Shown: in pieces, positions 34,752 to 45,061 of the stretch
Position numbering within the stretch: position 1 is the first letter of the stretch
Layout: the number at the start of each line of letters is the position of its first letter
DNA from: Lactobacillus xylocopicola
GTDB lineage: Bacteria; Bacillota; Bacilli; Lactobacillales; Lactobacillaceae
DNA: 64,000 nucleotides
Direction: 5' to 3'
Assembly: GCF_033096005.1 (NCBI RefSeq)
Contig: NZ_AP026803.1
Location: 788,501 to 852,500, forward strand
The notes under the pieces: generated by a model
Seen by the model: only the letters and a program-made list of their open reading frames with translations
Told to the model about the DNA's origin: nothing
Databases searched by the model: none
Program-made: the position numbers and the translations under genes

Positions 34752-35993
34752 CTAGTGGTGGTTTTCGGCGTTCATTTTGACCATGTTGACCATCACATCA
34801 ACCGCCTGATACATGGATTCTAACACGGTGTACTCAAAACGGCCATGCATGTTTTCTTCTCCCGCAAACAAGTTTGGGCAGGGTAAGCCCATGTAGGTCA
34901 ACTGTGAACCATCGGTTCCGCCCCTAACCGGCTCCTCATTAATTGTTAGGCCCTCGGCCTGGTAGGCTGCTCTAGCCAAATTGACGATGTCCATTCGCTT
35001 TTCAAGTTCATCAGCCATGTTGTAGTATTGATCCCACATTTTTAACTTAATCCGCTCAACGCCAAAGTCTTTATTCATCTTATTAACCAGTGACTGCACT
35101 AGCTGCTTGCGTTGCTTTAGACCGGTGCGCTCAAAGTCGCGGATGATATAGTCCAAGTGGGCATTATCGACCGTTCCGGAAAAGTTCATTAGGTGAAAGA
35201 AGCCTTGGCGACCAGCGGTTTTTTCAGGGACTTCGTCCTGGGGCAGCTGCTTTTGGAAGTCTATTCCCACCTGAATCGCGTTAATCATCTGTCCTTTAGC
35301 AACTGCTGGGTGGACGTTGACCCCCTGGATATCAAGTCCGAATTGGGCCGCTGAAAAAGTACCCCAGTCGAGTTTACCGGGCGCTTCACCGTCAACGGTG
35401 AAGGCGAATTCAGCACCAAAATCGGCCACATCAAAATGACTGGCCCCGGTGCCAATTTCCTCATCTGGGGTGAAGGCGAGCCGAATCTTGCCATGCTTTA
35501 TTTCTGGATGATTCAGCAGATATTCCGCCAAAGTGACCAGTTCAGCTATCCCGCACTTATCATCGCCCCCTAGTAAGGTATCGCCTGATGCAGTAATAAT
35601 AGTTTGACCGCGGTAGTTTTTGAGCTTAGGAAAGATTTCTGGATCAAGGTAGAAGTCTGAATCGCCTAACTGAATTTTCGATTGACCATCATAGTTTTCA
35701 TGCACCTGCGGTTGCACATTTGTGGCATTAAAATCAGCAGTATCACAATGGGCTAAAAAGCCCATAACTGGTACCTCACGGTCAATAGTGGCCGGAATTT
35801 CGGCGATTACACAGCCCGCTTGCTGGTTATAATGGACATCCGCCAAGCCTAATTCTTTCAGCTCGGGCATAATCACTTGCTTCTGGAAGTCCTCTTCACG
35901 CTTGCTTGATGGAAATCGCTCGGCATGTTCATCCGAGCGCGAATTAACCTTAACGTACTTTAAAAACCGCGGCAATAAATTTGAATATTCCAT
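34752..35993 (-). CDS. pepT: Peptidase T (tripeptide aminopeptidase)
   Basis: A 413-residue M20B zinc aminopeptidase that cleaves the N-terminal residue from tripeptides in the cytoplasm, part of amino-acid supply from imported peptides. Metal-binding blocks are GFLAHCDTADFNATN near 78-92, GGDDKCGIAELV near 142-153 with the bridging Asp, and TPDEEIGTGASHFDV near 175-189. RGGTDGSQLTYMGLPCPNLF near 354-373 and the His of EENMHGRFEY near 379 complete the site. It is complete and monocistronic as far as can be seen. Confidence 0.95.
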   Translation of the reverse strand: MEYSNLLPRFLKYVKVNSRSDEHAERFPSSKREEDFQKQVIMPELKELGLADVHYNQQAGCVIAEIPATIDREVPVMGFLAHCDTADFNATNVQPQVHENYDGQSKIQLGDSDFYLDPEIFPKLKNYRGQTIITASGDTLLGGDDKCGIAELVTLAEYLLNHPEIKHGKIRLAFTPDEEIGTGASHFDVADFGAEFAFTVDGEAPGKLDWGTFSAAQFGLDIQGVNVHPAVAKGQMINAIQVGIDFQKQLPQDEVPEKTAGRQGFFHLMNFSGTVDNAHLDYIIRDFERTGLKQRKQLVQSLVNKMNKDFGVERIKLKMWDQYYNMADELEKRMDIVNLARAAYQAEGLTINEEPVRGGTDGSQLTYMGLPCPNLFAGEENMHGRFEYTVLESMYQAVDVMVNMVKMNAENHH

Positions 35994-36006
35994 CTTACTC
36001 CTCTAA

Positions 36007-36804
36007 TTAACCAAAATCTTGAAATGGATTAGTTGAAACCTGTGACTGGACAACGGGTATGGCCCTGCCCTGCGCGGCTAGCCACTGGTCCAGGCGCTCA
36101 GCTAATTTTTCTTTAAAAATCTTTTCGGTATAATGACCAGGATCAACCACTGTCAATCCGGCCGCAATCATATCATGTCCCGTATGGTAATAGACATCGC
36201 CAGTAATGAAGGCATCCAGCTGGTCATGAACGGCTTGGTGCCAGTACTTATTCCCATCACCGCAGATAAAGCTGACCGTTGAAATCGGCTTGTGATTATC
36301 AGCAGTAATTAAACGTACCAGCTTAATCTTCAGCTTTTCCTTAACGTAATAAGCAAATTCCTCTGCCGTCATCGACTGGTGCAATCTACCCTTGCGGCCA
36401 ATTGCAATGCCATCGTCATCAGGGCAGAAAGGTTCAACATCTAGTAAATCTAACTCTTCGGCCTGCCAATCACTTGAACCATCTTGGGCCTTGTCGGAGT
36501 TAGTATGAATTGCATATACGGTAATTCCATGTTTGATCAGCTTAGCATAAATGGCATTTTGCGGGTCAGCAAAATCTAGGTTGGGGGCTGGACGGAAGAT
36601 TAACGGGTGGTGGCTAATAATTAGGTTCACACCCTGGTCAATGGCCTCGTCAACCACCTGCATGCGGACGTCAAGGGTGGTCATGATTTTGGTCACTAAT
36701 TGTTCCTTTGATCCAAGCTGAATTCCTATTGGATCACCGCTGCTAGCTATTTCTTCAGGGAAGTGGCGTTGCAGCAGCTGGATTATGTCGCTAACTTTGG
36801 TCAT
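36007..36804 (-). CDS. Nif3-like dinuclear metal-centre protein (YqfO/YbgI family)
   Basis: A 265-residue protein of the NIF3 family, which forms toroidal hexamers with two metals per subunit. It is often annotated as GTP cyclohydrolase I type 2, but its role is unsettled. Metal ligands are seen in NLIISHHPLIFRP near 59-71, HTNSDKAQDGSSDW near 98-111, and GDVYYHTGHDMIAAGLTVVDPGHYTEK near the C-terminus. It lacks the middle insertion of the longer Bacillus YqfO. The gene overlaps trmK by 14 nt, the same pairing as in Bacillus (yqfN-yqfO). Confidence 0.88.
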   Translation of the reverse strand: MTKVSDIIQLLQRHFPEEIASSGDPIGIQLGSKEQLVTKIMTTLDVRMQVVDEAIDQGVNLIISHHPLIFRPAPNLDFADPQNAIYAKLIKHGITVYAIHTNSDKAQDGSSDWQAEELDLLDVEPFCPDDDGIAIGRKGRLHQSMTAEEFAYYVKEKLKIKLVRLITADNHKPISTVSFICGDGNKYWHQAVHDQLDAFITGDVYYHTGHDMIAAGLTVVDPGHYTEKIFKEKLAERLDQWLAAQGRAIPVVQSQVSTNPFQDFG

Positions 36805-37480
36805 CTAGTACTCCTTTAATCATGGTAATTTCTTCTTTAATTTGCTTGATATGGACGCTATCCTTATTTTTAGCCTTATTTAGGTTAAGCAGTAGCTTTT
36901 CGTGATAGGATAACTGGTCGCGCCATTTTTGGATAAAAACGGGGCTTTTGGTCTGTAATAAAAAGGGGCCAAAGTAAATCTCTTCCGGACTTAATTCTAC
37001 CTTAGTCCTGGCTTGTCGGGCCTTGATTAGTTCGTAGGTGTGACCAGCTTCAGCCACAATGCTTTCAGCGGTGATGGTATAGTCATGATCTAGCAGCCAC
37101 TGCCGGACTCCAGGTTCACCCACATTTGGTTCTAGCACCAAAGTGGCAAAACTCATTCCTTTAAACCATGCCTCAGCTAAAATTTGTGTCATCAATTTGC
37201 CGCCCATTCCGGCAATAATGACGGTATCAACCTGGTCTGCTACCGTTATTGGTGCAAGGCCTGGACCCAAGCGAGTCGCAATTTTGGAGCTGAGGCCCGC
37301 CTGGCTAATGTCTGCCTGCGCGTTGGCCAGGGGGCCCTTAGCAATGTCGCTGGCGATGGCAAAATCGACTTTACCAGCCTTGACTAATTCAATTGGTAAG
37401 TAGGCGTGGTCGGTCCCGATATCGGCAATCCGGGCGCCCACGTCAACCATGCTTGCTAGCATCTTTAACCGTAAATTCAC
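36791..37480 (-). CDS. trmK: tRNA (adenine-22-N1)-methyltransferase TrmK
   Basis: A 229-residue SAM-dependent enzyme that makes m1A22 in tRNAs of Gram-positive bacteria. The SAM motif VGARIADIGTDHAYLPIEL is at about 13-31, DTVIIAGMGGKLMTQIL near 83-99 holds the catalytic-region GMGG, and LEPNVGEPGVRQWL near 115-128 is characteristic of the family. I take the GTG at 37478-37480 as start because AGGTGGG lies 8 nt before it and it gives the family's usual N-terminus; a GTG four codons earlier lies inside the binding site. It is upstream of and overlaps the nif3-like gene. Confidence 0.9.
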   Translation of the reverse strand: MNLRLKMLASMVDVGARIADIGTDHAYLPIELVKAGKVDFAIASDIAKGPLANAQADISQAGLSSKIATRLGPGLAPITVADQVDTVIIAGMGGKLMTQILAEAWFKGMSFATLVLEPNVGEPGVRQWLLDHDYTITAESIVAEAGHTYELIKARQARTKVELSPEEIYFGPFLLQTKSPVFIQKWRDQLSYHEKLLLNLNKAKNKDSVHIKQIKEEITMIKGVLDDQS

Positions 37481-37574
37481 TCTATAACCCACCTTCTCTG
37501 TACTAAAATTTTAGCATACTCTGCTAGCTAAAGGGCGAAAAAATCGTCCCCGGTCTTTTTAACTTGTGTTAGCA

Positions 37575-37580
37575 TATAAT
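37575..37580 (+). promoter_or_regulatory. -10 element of the Nudix gene
   Basis: A perfect TATAAT lies 35 nt upstream of the ATG at 37615. No good -35 is visible. An AGAGAGGA binding site follows. Confidence 0.5.
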
Positions 37581-37614
37581 TGATAATTAATTAGTAGAGA
37601 GGAAATATTCAATA

Positions 37615-38055
37615 ATGGACAGAACCGAACGTGTGACTCTAACCAACATGTGTATGATTACCGCCAATCACCAAATTTTGGTTTTAGACCGCAAGGATCC
37701 TACCTGGCCGGGACTGACCTTTCCCGGCGGCCACGTCGAAGCTCATGAATCCTTTCATGATGCTGTCGTGCGTGAAGTTAAAGAAGAAACCAATTTAACC
37801 ATCACGGATCCCCGTCTTTGCGGGCTTAAACAGTTTTATGATGACCAGAATCAGCGCTATCTAGTCTTCTTTTACATTGCAACTAAATTTCAGGGAACAG
37901 TCAAGTCTTCCCCTGAAGGTAACCTAACTTGGATGACCCAGGAAGAACTGCTTACTCACCAACTGGCTGAAAACTTTGACCGCGACCTCCTGGTATATTT
38001 CGATCAAACGCGGCAAGAACATTTACTCGATGGCGAGCGTGACGAGCCATTTTAG
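37615..38055 (+). CDS. Nudix hydrolase (MutT/8-oxo-dGTPase-like)
   Basis: A 146-residue Nudix hydrolase. The Nudix box starts at the GGHVEAHE of residues 39-46 and continues to REVKEETNL at about 54-62, matching G-x5-E-x7-REUxEE with Thr in place of the usual Gly after EE. The opening ERVTLTNMCMI resembles lactobacillar MutT-like proteins acting on oxidised or non-canonical nucleotides; the substrate is not determined. It is a single plus-strand gene inserted between minus-strand trmK and rpoD and ends at a strong shared terminator. Confidence 0.88.
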   Translation: MDRTERVTLTNMCMITANHQILVLDRKDPTWPGLTFPGGHVEAHESFHDAVVREVKEETNLTITDPRLCGLKQFYDDQNQRYLVFFYIATKFQGTVKSSPEGNLTWMTQEELLTHQLAENFDRDLLVYFDQTRQEHLLDGERDEPF

Positions 38056-38072
38056 TAGTAAATTTAGTAGCA

Positions 38073-38112
38073 AACCAAAAAACTAGCTGATTGAACAGCT
38101 AGTTTTTTGGTT
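38073..38112. terminator. Bidirectional terminator between the Nudix gene and rpoD
   Basis: AACCAAAAAACTAGCTG (38073-38089) and CAGCTAGTTTTTTGGTT (38096-38112) form a perfect 17-bp stem with a 6-nt loop, 15-18 nt from each of the two converging genes. Confidence 0.93.
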
Positions 38113-38126
38113 AAGTTTTGGCATTT

Positions 38127-39248
38127 TTAATCTAAAAAGTCACGCAGTTGGTTGGAGCGACTTGGGTGGCGCAACTTGCGCAAAGCCTTGGCTTCAATTT
38201 GCCGGATTCGTTCACGGGTAACACCAAAAACTTTCCCAACTTCTTCCAGAGTTCTGGTTCGACCATCATCAAGGCCAAAACGCAGGCGCAAAACATTTTC
38301 CTCTCGATCGGTCAACGTATCAAGCACTTGTTCCAGTTGTTCCTTAAGCATCTCATAGGAAGCATGTTGCTCTGGACTGGTTGCATCCTTGTCTTTGATA
38401 AAGTCACCCAAGTGTGAATCGTCTTCTTCACCGATTGGGGTTTCCAGTGAAACGGGCTCCTGCGCGATCTTCAAGATGTCGCGCACCTTGGCGGTTGGCA
38501 TGTCCATTTCAGCACCAATTTCTTCTGGTGTTGGTTCTCGGCCCAAATCTTGCAGTAACTGTCGTTGGATCCTAATTAACTTGTTGATGGTTTCAACCAT
38601 ATGAACGGGAATTCTGATTGTCCGGGCTTGATCGGCAATCGCACGGGTAATCGCTTGCCGAATCCACCAGGTAGCATATGTTGAGAATTTGAAGCCGAGA
38701 CTATAGTCAAACTTGTCTACAGCCTTCATTAGCCCCATATTTCCTTCTTGAATCAAGTCCAAGAAAGACATTCCACGTCCGACATAGCGTTTAGCAATTG
38801 AAACAACCAGACGCAAGTTAGCCTCAGCTAATTCTTGCTTGGCTTCTTCATCGCCCTTCTCAATGCGCTTGGCCAGAGAAATTTCTTGGTCCGCTTTAAG
38901 TAGCGGTACCCGTCCAATTTCCTTTAAGTACATGCGGACCGGATCATTCATGCGGACACTCGATGGTGCCGACATATCCTTTAATTCTGCTTTTTCAACG
39001 TCTTTTTGTTTTTTTAGGGCAAGCTTAGAAGGTTCGCCCTGGTCGTCTACGATACTGATGCCATTATCTTCAAACTCTTGCACCAGTTGGTCAACGGCCT
39101 TACCTTCTAGATCATATGGTGTGACTAGACGGTCAACAAATTCGGTTTCGGTAATCGCCTTATCCTTTTTAACGTCTTTGACCACCTGTTTAACTAGCTG
39201 ATCTAAAGATAGTTCTTCTTTTTTGCTGGTTTTTTTCTTTTCTACCAC
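38127..39248 (-). CDS. rpoD: Primary RNA polymerase sigma factor
   Basis: A 373-residue sigma-70 (SigA) factor that directs RNA polymerase to housekeeping promoters. A Lys/Glu-rich region 1.1-like part fills residues 1-80, and region 1.2 follows with [16 protein letters not shown] near 106. Region 2 has [24 protein letters not shown] (recognised as two blocks near 144-167) and the -10-binding [14 protein letters not shown] near 191-204. Region 4.2 is [19 protein letters not shown] near 340-358. The start is GTG at 39248 with AAAGGGGGG 8 nt upstream. It follows dnaG by 13 nt, the conserved macromolecular-synthesis pair. Confidence 0.98.
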   Translation of the reverse strand: MVEKKKTSKKEELSLDQLVKQVVKDVKKDKAITETEFVDRLVTPYDLEGKAVDQLVQEFEDNGISIVDDQGEPSKLALKKQKDVEKAELKDMSAPSSVRMNDPVRMYLKEIGRVPLLKADQEISLAKRIEKGDEEAKQELAEANLRLVVSIAKRYVGRGMSFLDLIQEGNMGLMKAVDKFDYSLGFKFSTYATWWIRQAITRAIADQARTIRIPVHMVETINKLIRIQRQLLQDLGREPTPEEIGAEMDMPTAKVRDILKIAQEPVSLETPIGEEDDSHLGDFIKDKDATSPEQHASYEMLKEQLEQVLDTLTDREENVLRLRFGLDDGRTRTLEEVGKVFGVTRERIRQIEAKALRKLRHPSRSNQLRDFLD

Positions 39249-39261
39249 AATAAGCCCCCCT

Positions 39262-41061
39262 TTAACCCTGAATTCTTTTTAACTGCAAAATTTTCTGCGT
39301 AATCGCCATAATTTCTTCCGTATCCATTTTTCTTTTTGCGTCCTGCAACTTGCTTAGCTGCTCACGCAATTCAGCATTAACGCGGCGTCTTTTTAAGGCG
39401 TTTACTTGTTCATCAATTTCGCGATCAGAAAAATCCTGGGGCATGTCTGTCATTTCAGCATTTACTATTATACCTTGAAGTTGCTCAGGAATAAAATTTA
39501 AAAAACTATTGACGGTTGGTTTTTCCTGTTCTGCACAAAAATTTAACCATAATTCAGCCAAGTTCTGGTAATCCTGGTCGGGAAACAAAAACTGCTGCTG
39601 CAACAGATAGTCACGCGCGTGGTCAGAATGCATGAACAGGTAAAGCAAGCGCGTTTGTACTGGATCATTAGCCCGGACCGCTGTTTCGCTTGCTGGTGCA
39701 TAATTTGCTTGTTCGGCTAGGTCTGCTGCTAATGGGACGGTTTTACGTCTTTGAGCCATATTATTTTGGCGCCGATAGCGCAACAGGTTGACCTTGAGCG
39801 AATCACGTGCAACGTTCTGTTCTCGGGCTACTTTGTCTAGGTATAAATCTTGCTCAACCGGATTTGGTAGTTGGGCAATTGCTCTAATTGCCTCATCCAA
39901 GTAGGCTAGTTTTTCTCGGTCATTGTCCAGGTTGTATTTTTGCGTCAAGCGTTTTAAAAAAAAGTCAGTCGGCGTCAGTGCACCCTTAACTTCATCGAGG
40001 TACTTGGCACTGCCGTATTTTTTGACGTAGTCATCGGGATCCAACTTTTCCGGCAAAACAACAATTCCCAAGTTAAAACCACCCGTTTGAGCAAACATTT
40101 TGGCCGCCCGCTCCTCAGCGTGGATACCTGCTTCATCACCATCATAGTTGATAATAATATTATTAGTAATCCGACGCAGCATATACACTTGCTGGTCCGT
40201 CAGACTGGTTCCCATTGAGGCAATGCCAGACTTAACCCCAGCCTTGTAGGCTGCAATCACGTCCAGATAACCTTCATAGAGAATCAAGTGTCCTTCACTG
40301 CGTGCCGCTTTTTTCGCCTCAGCAAAATGAAAGAGAACCTTAGACTTTTCAAAGAGCTTGGTTTCAGGGCTGTTAATATATTTAGCCTCGGTCTTGTCTT
40401 TAGTCAGTCGGCGACCGGAAAAGCCGATGACGTAGTCACCTTCATTGGTTAACGGAAACATCAGCCGGTCACGGAAGCGATCAAACATTTCCCCCGCTTT
40501 GCTTTGGACAAAGAGACCACTATCTAGCAGGTCCTTATCCTGATAGTGATGTCCCCGCAAGTAGGTCAAAAGCAGGTTATTCTGCTTGGGCGCGTAGCCA
40601 ATTCGAAAATGATCGATGATGTCCGCACTGAGATCCCGTTCCTGGGCATAATCGAGCCCGCGTTTACCTGCATTAGTTGAAGCCAACACGCGGTGATAGA
40701 AGTCAGCTGCCGCCTCGTTGATTTTAATTAGCACATTGGAATATTTAGCCTTTTGCTGGGCAAATTCCTCAATTTCAATATGGGCTAGATCTGCCGCTTT
40801 CTGTACGCTTTCGGGAAAGGTCAGGTTTTCCTGTTCCATCAAAAAGTTGAACACATTACCGCCCTTACCGCAGCCAAAGCATTTAAAGAATTGCTTCCCC
40901 TCGTTAACGGTAAAAGAAGGAGTTTTTTCTTCGTGAAAAGGACAGAGGCCCACATAGTCCTTACCCTTCTTCTCAAGAGATACGTATTGGCTGATGACGT
41001 TGACAATATTGATATTATCACGGACTTTAGCAATTGTTTGCTCTGGGATTAATCCAGCCAT
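39262..41061 (-). CDS. dnaG: DNA primase
   Basis: A 599-residue primase that makes RNA primers for replication. The N-terminal zinc finger is intact (C-P-F-H near 41-44 and C-F-G-C near 62-65). The TOPRIM core has [11 protein letters not shown] near 262-272 and [16 protein letters not shown] near 308-323. The C-terminal DnaB-interacting part is present but poorly conserved, as usual. The ATG has an AGAAGGTG site. It lies between glyS and rpoD, an order shared with many Firmicutes. Confidence 0.97.
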   Translation of the reverse strand: MAGLIPEQTIAKVRDNINIVNVISQYVSLEKKGKDYVGLCPFHEEKTPSFTVNEGKQFFKCFGCGKGGNVFNFLMEQENLTFPESVQKAADLAHIEIEEFAQQKAKYSNVLIKINEAAADFYHRVLASTNAGKRGLDYAQERDLSADIIDHFRIGYAPKQNNLLLTYLRGHHYQDKDLLDSGLFVQSKAGEMFDRFRDRLMFPLTNEGDYVIGFSGRRLTKDKTEAKYINSPETKLFEKSKVLFHFAEAKKAARSEGHLILYEGYLDVIAAYKAGVKSGIASMGTSLTDQQVYMLRRITNNIIINYDGDEAGIHAEERAAKMFAQTGGFNLGIVVLPEKLDPDDYVKKYGSAKYLDEVKGALTPTDFFLKRLTQKYNLDNDREKLAYLDEAIRAIAQLPNPVEQDLYLDKVAREQNVARDSLKVNLLRYRRQNNMAQRRKTVPLAADLAEQANYAPASETAVRANDPVQTRLLYLFMHSDHARDYLLQQQFLFPDQDYQNLAELWLNFCAEQEKPTVNSFLNFIPEQLQGIIVNAEMTDMPQDFSDREIDEQVNALKRRRVNAELREQLSKLQDAKRKMDTEEIMAITQKILQLKRIQG

Positions 41062-41083
41062 CTGTTCACCTTCTGTTGTCGAA

Positions 41084-43150
41084 TTATTTAATTACCAGCT
41101 TACTTAGGTCACCTAGCTGCTCAGTCAGCTGAGCCACTGTATTAAGTTGAGCTAGCCGGTTGTTCTTTTGTGCTTCATCTTTGTCCATAATTAGGTTAGT
41201 TTCGAAGTAGTGGTTGATTATTGGTTGGAGGTCCACAAAAGCATCATACAGGTCCGTTAAATCACTGATGGTCCGCAGCTTTTCAACAGCATCGTAGAGC
41301 TCTTGCTCACTGCTGTTGGTAAACAACCTTGGCTCAACCATAGTTTGTCCTTGGTATTGGGCTTTTTTCAAGATGTTATTGATCCGAATTAGACTTTCAA
41401 CAACCGGTTTGAATTGGTTGTCATCATGGTGTAATTGCAGAACGTTAGCCGCTGCCAAAATCTGAATTGGATCTTGCTGGCTGGAAGCTAAGACGGCATC
41501 GATAATGTCATACTTGAACTTATTCTTTTGCAGGTACTGGTTGATGCGATCGCGAATGAAGGAGGCGATTTCTTCGTCCTGATCATCCGTTTTCGGCATC
41601 TTAGCCGGCGTTTGCCCATCAAGAGCACGCACTAGTTCCGGTAGAACTTCATTGAATGGCAAGGACCACTGTTGGTTCAGCAGGATGCGGACAATCCCAT
41701 AGGCATAGCGTCTAAGGGCGTATGGATCGTTGGATGAGCTGGGGACCATTCCGGCGGCAAAAAAGGTAATGATTGTATCCAGCTTGTCTGCAATTGCCAA
41801 TAACGAGCCAACCACCGACTGTGGTAGTTCACCTTCTGCCGTTTTCGGCATGTAGTGCTCTTTAATTGCCAAAGCAACGTCAGCCTTCTCTCCGGCCAGA
41901 CTTGCATAGTGCATACCCATGACGCCTTGAAGTTCCGCAAATTCACCGACCATTTGGGTTACAAGGTCAAACTTGTATATTTCACTTACCCGGTCAAAGT
42001 CAGCTAAAGTTTGCTCGTCCAGTTCCCACCGCTGGGCCAGGAATTCACCAATGATGCGCACGCGCTGCATTTTTTCGGCCATTGATCCAACCTTGTCATG
42101 GAAGGATACATTAGCTAATTTTTGGACAAAATGGCTCAGCGGATATTTACGGTCTTCATCATAAAAGAATTGGGCGTCATCAAGTCGAGCAACTAACACC
42201 TTTTCATTACCGGAAACAACATTATCTAAAAAGTCCCGGGTACCATTACGGATTGAAATAAAGTGGTTGATCAATTGCCCTGCCTGGTTATAGACCTCGA
42301 AATAGCGCTGGTTATCCTTCATTGAGGTGATCAGTACTTCTTGGGGCATCTGCAAATACTTCTCATCAAAGGAACCGGCAAAAACAGTGGGGTATTCCAC
42401 CAGGTTGGTCACTTCTTCAAGCAGGTTCTGGTCAAGTTTGATTTTCCAGTTATTTTGCTGGACCAGGTCCTTCATCTGGTCCACAATCATTTCCTTGCGC
42501 TTATTAGCATCTACAACTACAAACTGGTCTTTAAGTGCATCCTGGTAGTCCCCAGCGTTTGCCAAGACAACCGAATCACCTAAGAAGCGATGGCCCTCGG
42601 TTTTACGGCCGGCCGTAATATCCAGAATTTTAACGGGAATTACTTCGCTACCATACAGGGAAACTAACCAGTGCAGTGGTCGCACAAACTCGAAGTCCTG
42701 TGAGTCCCAACGCATCTTAGTCGGAAAAGTTAGCGTTTTAACTACATCGCTCATCCCCATAAGAATTTCATTGGCCTTTTTACCCGTTTTTTGGAGATGA
42801 ATGTAGGCGTACTCAGTTCCCTTGAGTTCTTCGAAGTAAATATCGTCCGTCGTCATCCCTTGACCGCGAACAAAGCCTTGAGCCGCCTTAGTCCAATTCT
42901 GCTCCGCGTCGAGCGCAATCTTTTTTGCGGGGCCCTTTTTGACCTCATCAATGTCATCCTGCTTTTCTGCTAAGTCTTCAACCAGGATGGTTAGCCGCCG
43001 CGGCGTTGAAAAGGTTTTAATTTCTTTAAAGGATAAGTCATTTTCCTGAAGAAATTTTTTCGTTTTGGCTGCCAACTGATTAACACTGCTGGTTACCACG
43101 TGAGCTGGCATCTCTTCTATACCAACTTCAAACAAATAGTCTTTAGTCAT
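41084..43150 (-). CDS. glyS: Glycyl-tRNA synthetase beta subunit
   Basis: A 688-residue beta subunit of the tetrameric alpha2-beta2 GlyRS, which binds tRNA-Gly. Seen are the opening [15 protein letters not shown], the [14 protein letters not shown] block near 50-63, an HD-like region ([25 protein letters not shown]) near 385-410, and a C-terminal anticodon-binding part with [17 protein letters not shown] near 495. The ATG at 43150 is chosen because it fits that opening and overlaps the glyQ stop by 8 nt; the frame extends ten codons upstream into glyQ. dnaG follows after 22 nt. Confidence 0.96.
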   Translation of the reverse strand: MTKDYLFEVGIEEMPAHVVTSSVNQLAAKTKKFLQENDLSFKEIKTFSTPRRLTILVEDLAEKQDDIDEVKKGPAKKIALDAEQNWTKAAQGFVRGQGMTTDDIYFEELKGTEYAYIHLQKTGKKANEILMGMSDVVKTLTFPTKMRWDSQDFEFVRPLHWLVSLYGSEVIPVKILDITAGRKTEGHRFLGDSVVLANAGDYQDALKDQFVVVDANKRKEMIVDQMKDLVQQNNWKIKLDQNLLEEVTNLVEYPTVFAGSFDEKYLQMPQEVLITSMKDNQRYFEVYNQAGQLINHFISIRNGTRDFLDNVVSGNEKVLVARLDDAQFFYDEDRKYPLSHFVQKLANVSFHDKVGSMAEKMQRVRIIGEFLAQRWELDEQTLADFDRVSEIYKFDLVTQMVGEFAELQGVMGMHYASLAGEKADVALAIKEHYMPKTAEGELPQSVVGSLLAIADKLDTIITFFAAGMVPSSSNDPYALRRYAYGIVRILLNQQWSLPFNEVLPELVRALDGQTPAKMPKTDDQDEEIASFIRDRINQYLQKNKFKYDIIDAVLASSQQDPIQILAAANVLQLHHDDNQFKPVVESLIRINNILKKAQYQGQTMVEPRLFTNSSEQELYDAVEKLRTISDLTDLYDAFVDLQPIINHYFETNLIMDKDEAQKNNRLAQLNTVAQLTEQLGDLSKLVIK

Positions 43151-44060
43151 AATCAAGACCTGCTTTCTTATCTTCTGCATTCTTTAACAGTGGGAAGCCA
43201 CGTTTTTCACGTTCTTCAACATAAGCCACTGCTACTTCATGAGCCAGATTTCTAATTCTGGCCAAATAGCCGGCACGTTCGGTCACGGAGACTGCTCCGC
43301 GTGCGTCTAGCAAGTTAAAGGTGTGTGAACATTTTAAAATATAGTCGTAAGCTGGTTGTACCAAGCTTAACCCGATTAATTCTTTAGCCGTTCGTTCATA
43401 AATATCAAAAAATTCCACGAGATCAGCCTGGTTAGATTTTTCAAAAGCATACTTGGAATTTTCATATTCAGCTTCCTTAAAAATGTCACGGTAGAGCACG
43501 TTGTCATTCCACTGCAGGTCAAAAACGGAATTTACATCTTGAATATAGGAGGCCAGCCGCTCAAGTCCATAAGTGATTTCACTCATCGTGGGTTTAACCT
43601 CTAATTCGCCGACTACCTGGAAATAAGTGAACTGGCTAACTTCCATGCCGTCCAACCAAACTTCCCAACCTACTCCGGCACATCCCATTGACGGATTTTC
43701 CCAGTTGTCTTCTACGAACCGAATGTCATGCTCTAGCGGGTTAATGCCTAACACTTGCAGGCTATCCAAATAATACTGTTGAATATCTGCTGGAGCAGGC
43801 TTAATAACCACCTGAAATTGGTGGTGTTGGAATAACCGGTTCGGGTTGTCCCCGTAGCGGCCATCTGCAGGTCGTCTTGAGGGCTCGACATAGCAAGCTG
43901 CCCAAGGTTCGGGCCCGACTGCACGTAAAAAGGTATAGGGACTCATTGTACCTGCCCCCTTTTCAACATCGTAGGAAGGCATTACCAAGCAGCCCTTGGA
44001 AGACCAAAATTCTTCCAATTTAAAAATCATTTCTTGAATAGTTAATTTTTTCTTTGTCAT
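43143..44060 (-). CDS. glyQ: Glycyl-tRNA synthetase alpha subunit
   Basis: A 305-residue catalytic subunit of GlyRS. Class II motifs are in order: [18 protein letters not shown] near the start, [15 protein letters not shown] near 39-53 and [17 protein letters not shown] near 59-75, then [18 protein letters not shown] near 130-147. The length is standard. It is preceded by a T-box leader that controls the glyQS transcript according to tRNA-Gly charging. An AGGGAGGAA site lies 8 nt before the ATG. Confidence 0.97.
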   Translation of the reverse strand: MTKKKLTIQEMIFKLEEFWSSKGCLVMPSYDVEKGAGTMSPYTFLRAVGPEPWAACYVEPSRRPADGRYGDNPNRLFQHHQFQVVIKPAPADIQQYYLDSLQVLGINPLEHDIRFVEDNWENPSMGCAGVGWEVWLDGMEVSQFTYFQVVGELEVKPTMSEITYGLERLASYIQDVNSVFDLQWNDNVLYRDIFKEAEYENSKYAFEKSNQADLVEFFDIYERTAKELIGLSLVQPAYDYILKCSHTFNLLDARGAVSVTERAGYLARIRNLAHEVAVAYVEEREKRGFPLLKNAEDKKAGLDYD

Positions 44061-44089
44061 TGTTAATTCCTCCCTGCATCAGGCATAAA

Positions 44090-44266
44090 AAAAGCCTATG
44101 CAACAGCTGCATAGGGACGATTCAATCGCGGTTCCACCCTAATTCAGGGAATATCTTCCCTGCTCTTAATTCGCTTGACTAGAGGTGCCTCTTCCCAGGT
44201 GTCCTTACACTAACTGACACTCGCTTAAACTGGTACTTTTTAAATTCCTCATCATTATCAAAACAC
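44090..44266 (-). promoter_or_regulatory. T-box riboswitch of glyQS
   Basis: The minus strand carries the T-box core AGGGTGGAACCGCG at 44127-44140 and then the terminator CCTATGCA/TGCATAGG (44095-44102 with 44108-44115) followed by TTTTTTTA. The candidate specifier codon is GGC (Gly) at 44187-44189, followed by the usual A, on the 3' side of stem I. The variable T-box base is A, able to pair with U73 of tRNA-Gly. Uncharged tRNA-Gly would stabilise the antiterminator and allow glyQS expression. Confidence 0.93.
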
Positions 44267-44272
44267 AAGAAT

Positions 44273-44278
44273 ATTCTA
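44273..44278 (-). promoter_or_regulatory. Extended -10 of the glyQS transcript
   Basis: The minus strand reads TGATAGAAT just upstream of the T-box leader and 27 nt after the recO stop, giving a start close to the 5' end of stem I. Confidence 0.6.
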
Positions 44279-44304
44279 TCATATTAGGCTAGTAATCTAA
44301 AGCA

Positions 44305-45060
44305 CTAGACAAATAAATTCAATTCATCTAAAAATTTCTTAGTCTTCAAATTCAGGTCAATTGTATCTTGGTAGATCCGATCGATTGCCTTGCGGGTACT
44401 GTGCTTGATATTCTTACTGATTTGGATTGAACCCAGGCGCTCATACGGGAGCAGCCCAATTGTTCTTAGAACCGCTGTTTCTTTGGGATTTAAATGTAGG
44501 CGATCAGCATCTGTAAAAAAGTGCTGGCTACATAAGATACCTCCCTGCTTAATCGAGTAATCGAAATCCCCCTGGTCACGGCCACAAACAAGGCAGTGGC
44601 GCAATTCCGGTTCAACGCCGTATGCTGCTAGCAACTGCATCTGTACTATTTGGGTAATCATTTCGGCATCTGCCCCCTGGTCGATTTTTTGCAGGGCAAA
44701 AACAGCCAAGTCATTGTACTTACCTAAACTTTGGTATTCAGTAAAGGCGTGGTCAATGAGGTCAAGGATGAATGAGGCATAAGCATTTTTAGTCAGATCG
44801 CTAAAAAGCCCGTCAAATTGCTTGATGTTTTTGTAGGTACGCAGCGTGCTGAGCCCCTGGCCTGAGGTATAAAGCACGTAAGTTCCATAAGAAAAATTGA
44901 GCAAAGCAGCGCTCAACTTTGACTTTGGCTTCAAAGCTCCCCGGGCGATCATGGTAATGATGCCGTTGTTTTGGGTCATGATTTTTGCTAATAAATCCGC
45001 TTCATGGTACTTTTGCCGCTTAAAAACAATCCCCTGAACTTCCTTCAGTTCACGTGCCAT
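44305..45060 (-). CDS. recO: DNA repair protein RecO
   Basis: A 251-residue RecFOR-pathway mediator that loads RecA on SSB-coated DNA. The N-terminal OB fold is in residues 1-80 (EVQGIVFKRQKYHEADLLAKI), and the central zinc finger is HCLVCGRDQ near 172-180 with a third Cys in GGILCSQHF near 190-198. The start is the ATG at 45058-45060, 2 nt beyond the era stop; an opening ten codons earlier lies inside era. It is the last gene of the rpsU-era region, just before the glyQS promoter. Confidence 0.93.
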   Translation of the reverse strand: MARELKEVQGIVFKRQKYHEADLLAKIMTQNNGIITMIARGALKPKSKLSAALLNFSYGTYVLYTSGQGLSTLRTYKNIKQFDGLFSDLTKNAYASFILDLIDHAFTEYQSLGKYNDLAVFALQKIDQGADAEMITQIVQMQLLAAYGVEPELRHCLVCGRDQGDFDYSIKQGGILCSQHFFTDADRLHLNPKETAVLRTIGLLPYERLGSIQISKNIKHSTRKAIDRIYQDTIDLNLKTKKFLDELNLFV

Positions 45061-45061
45061 T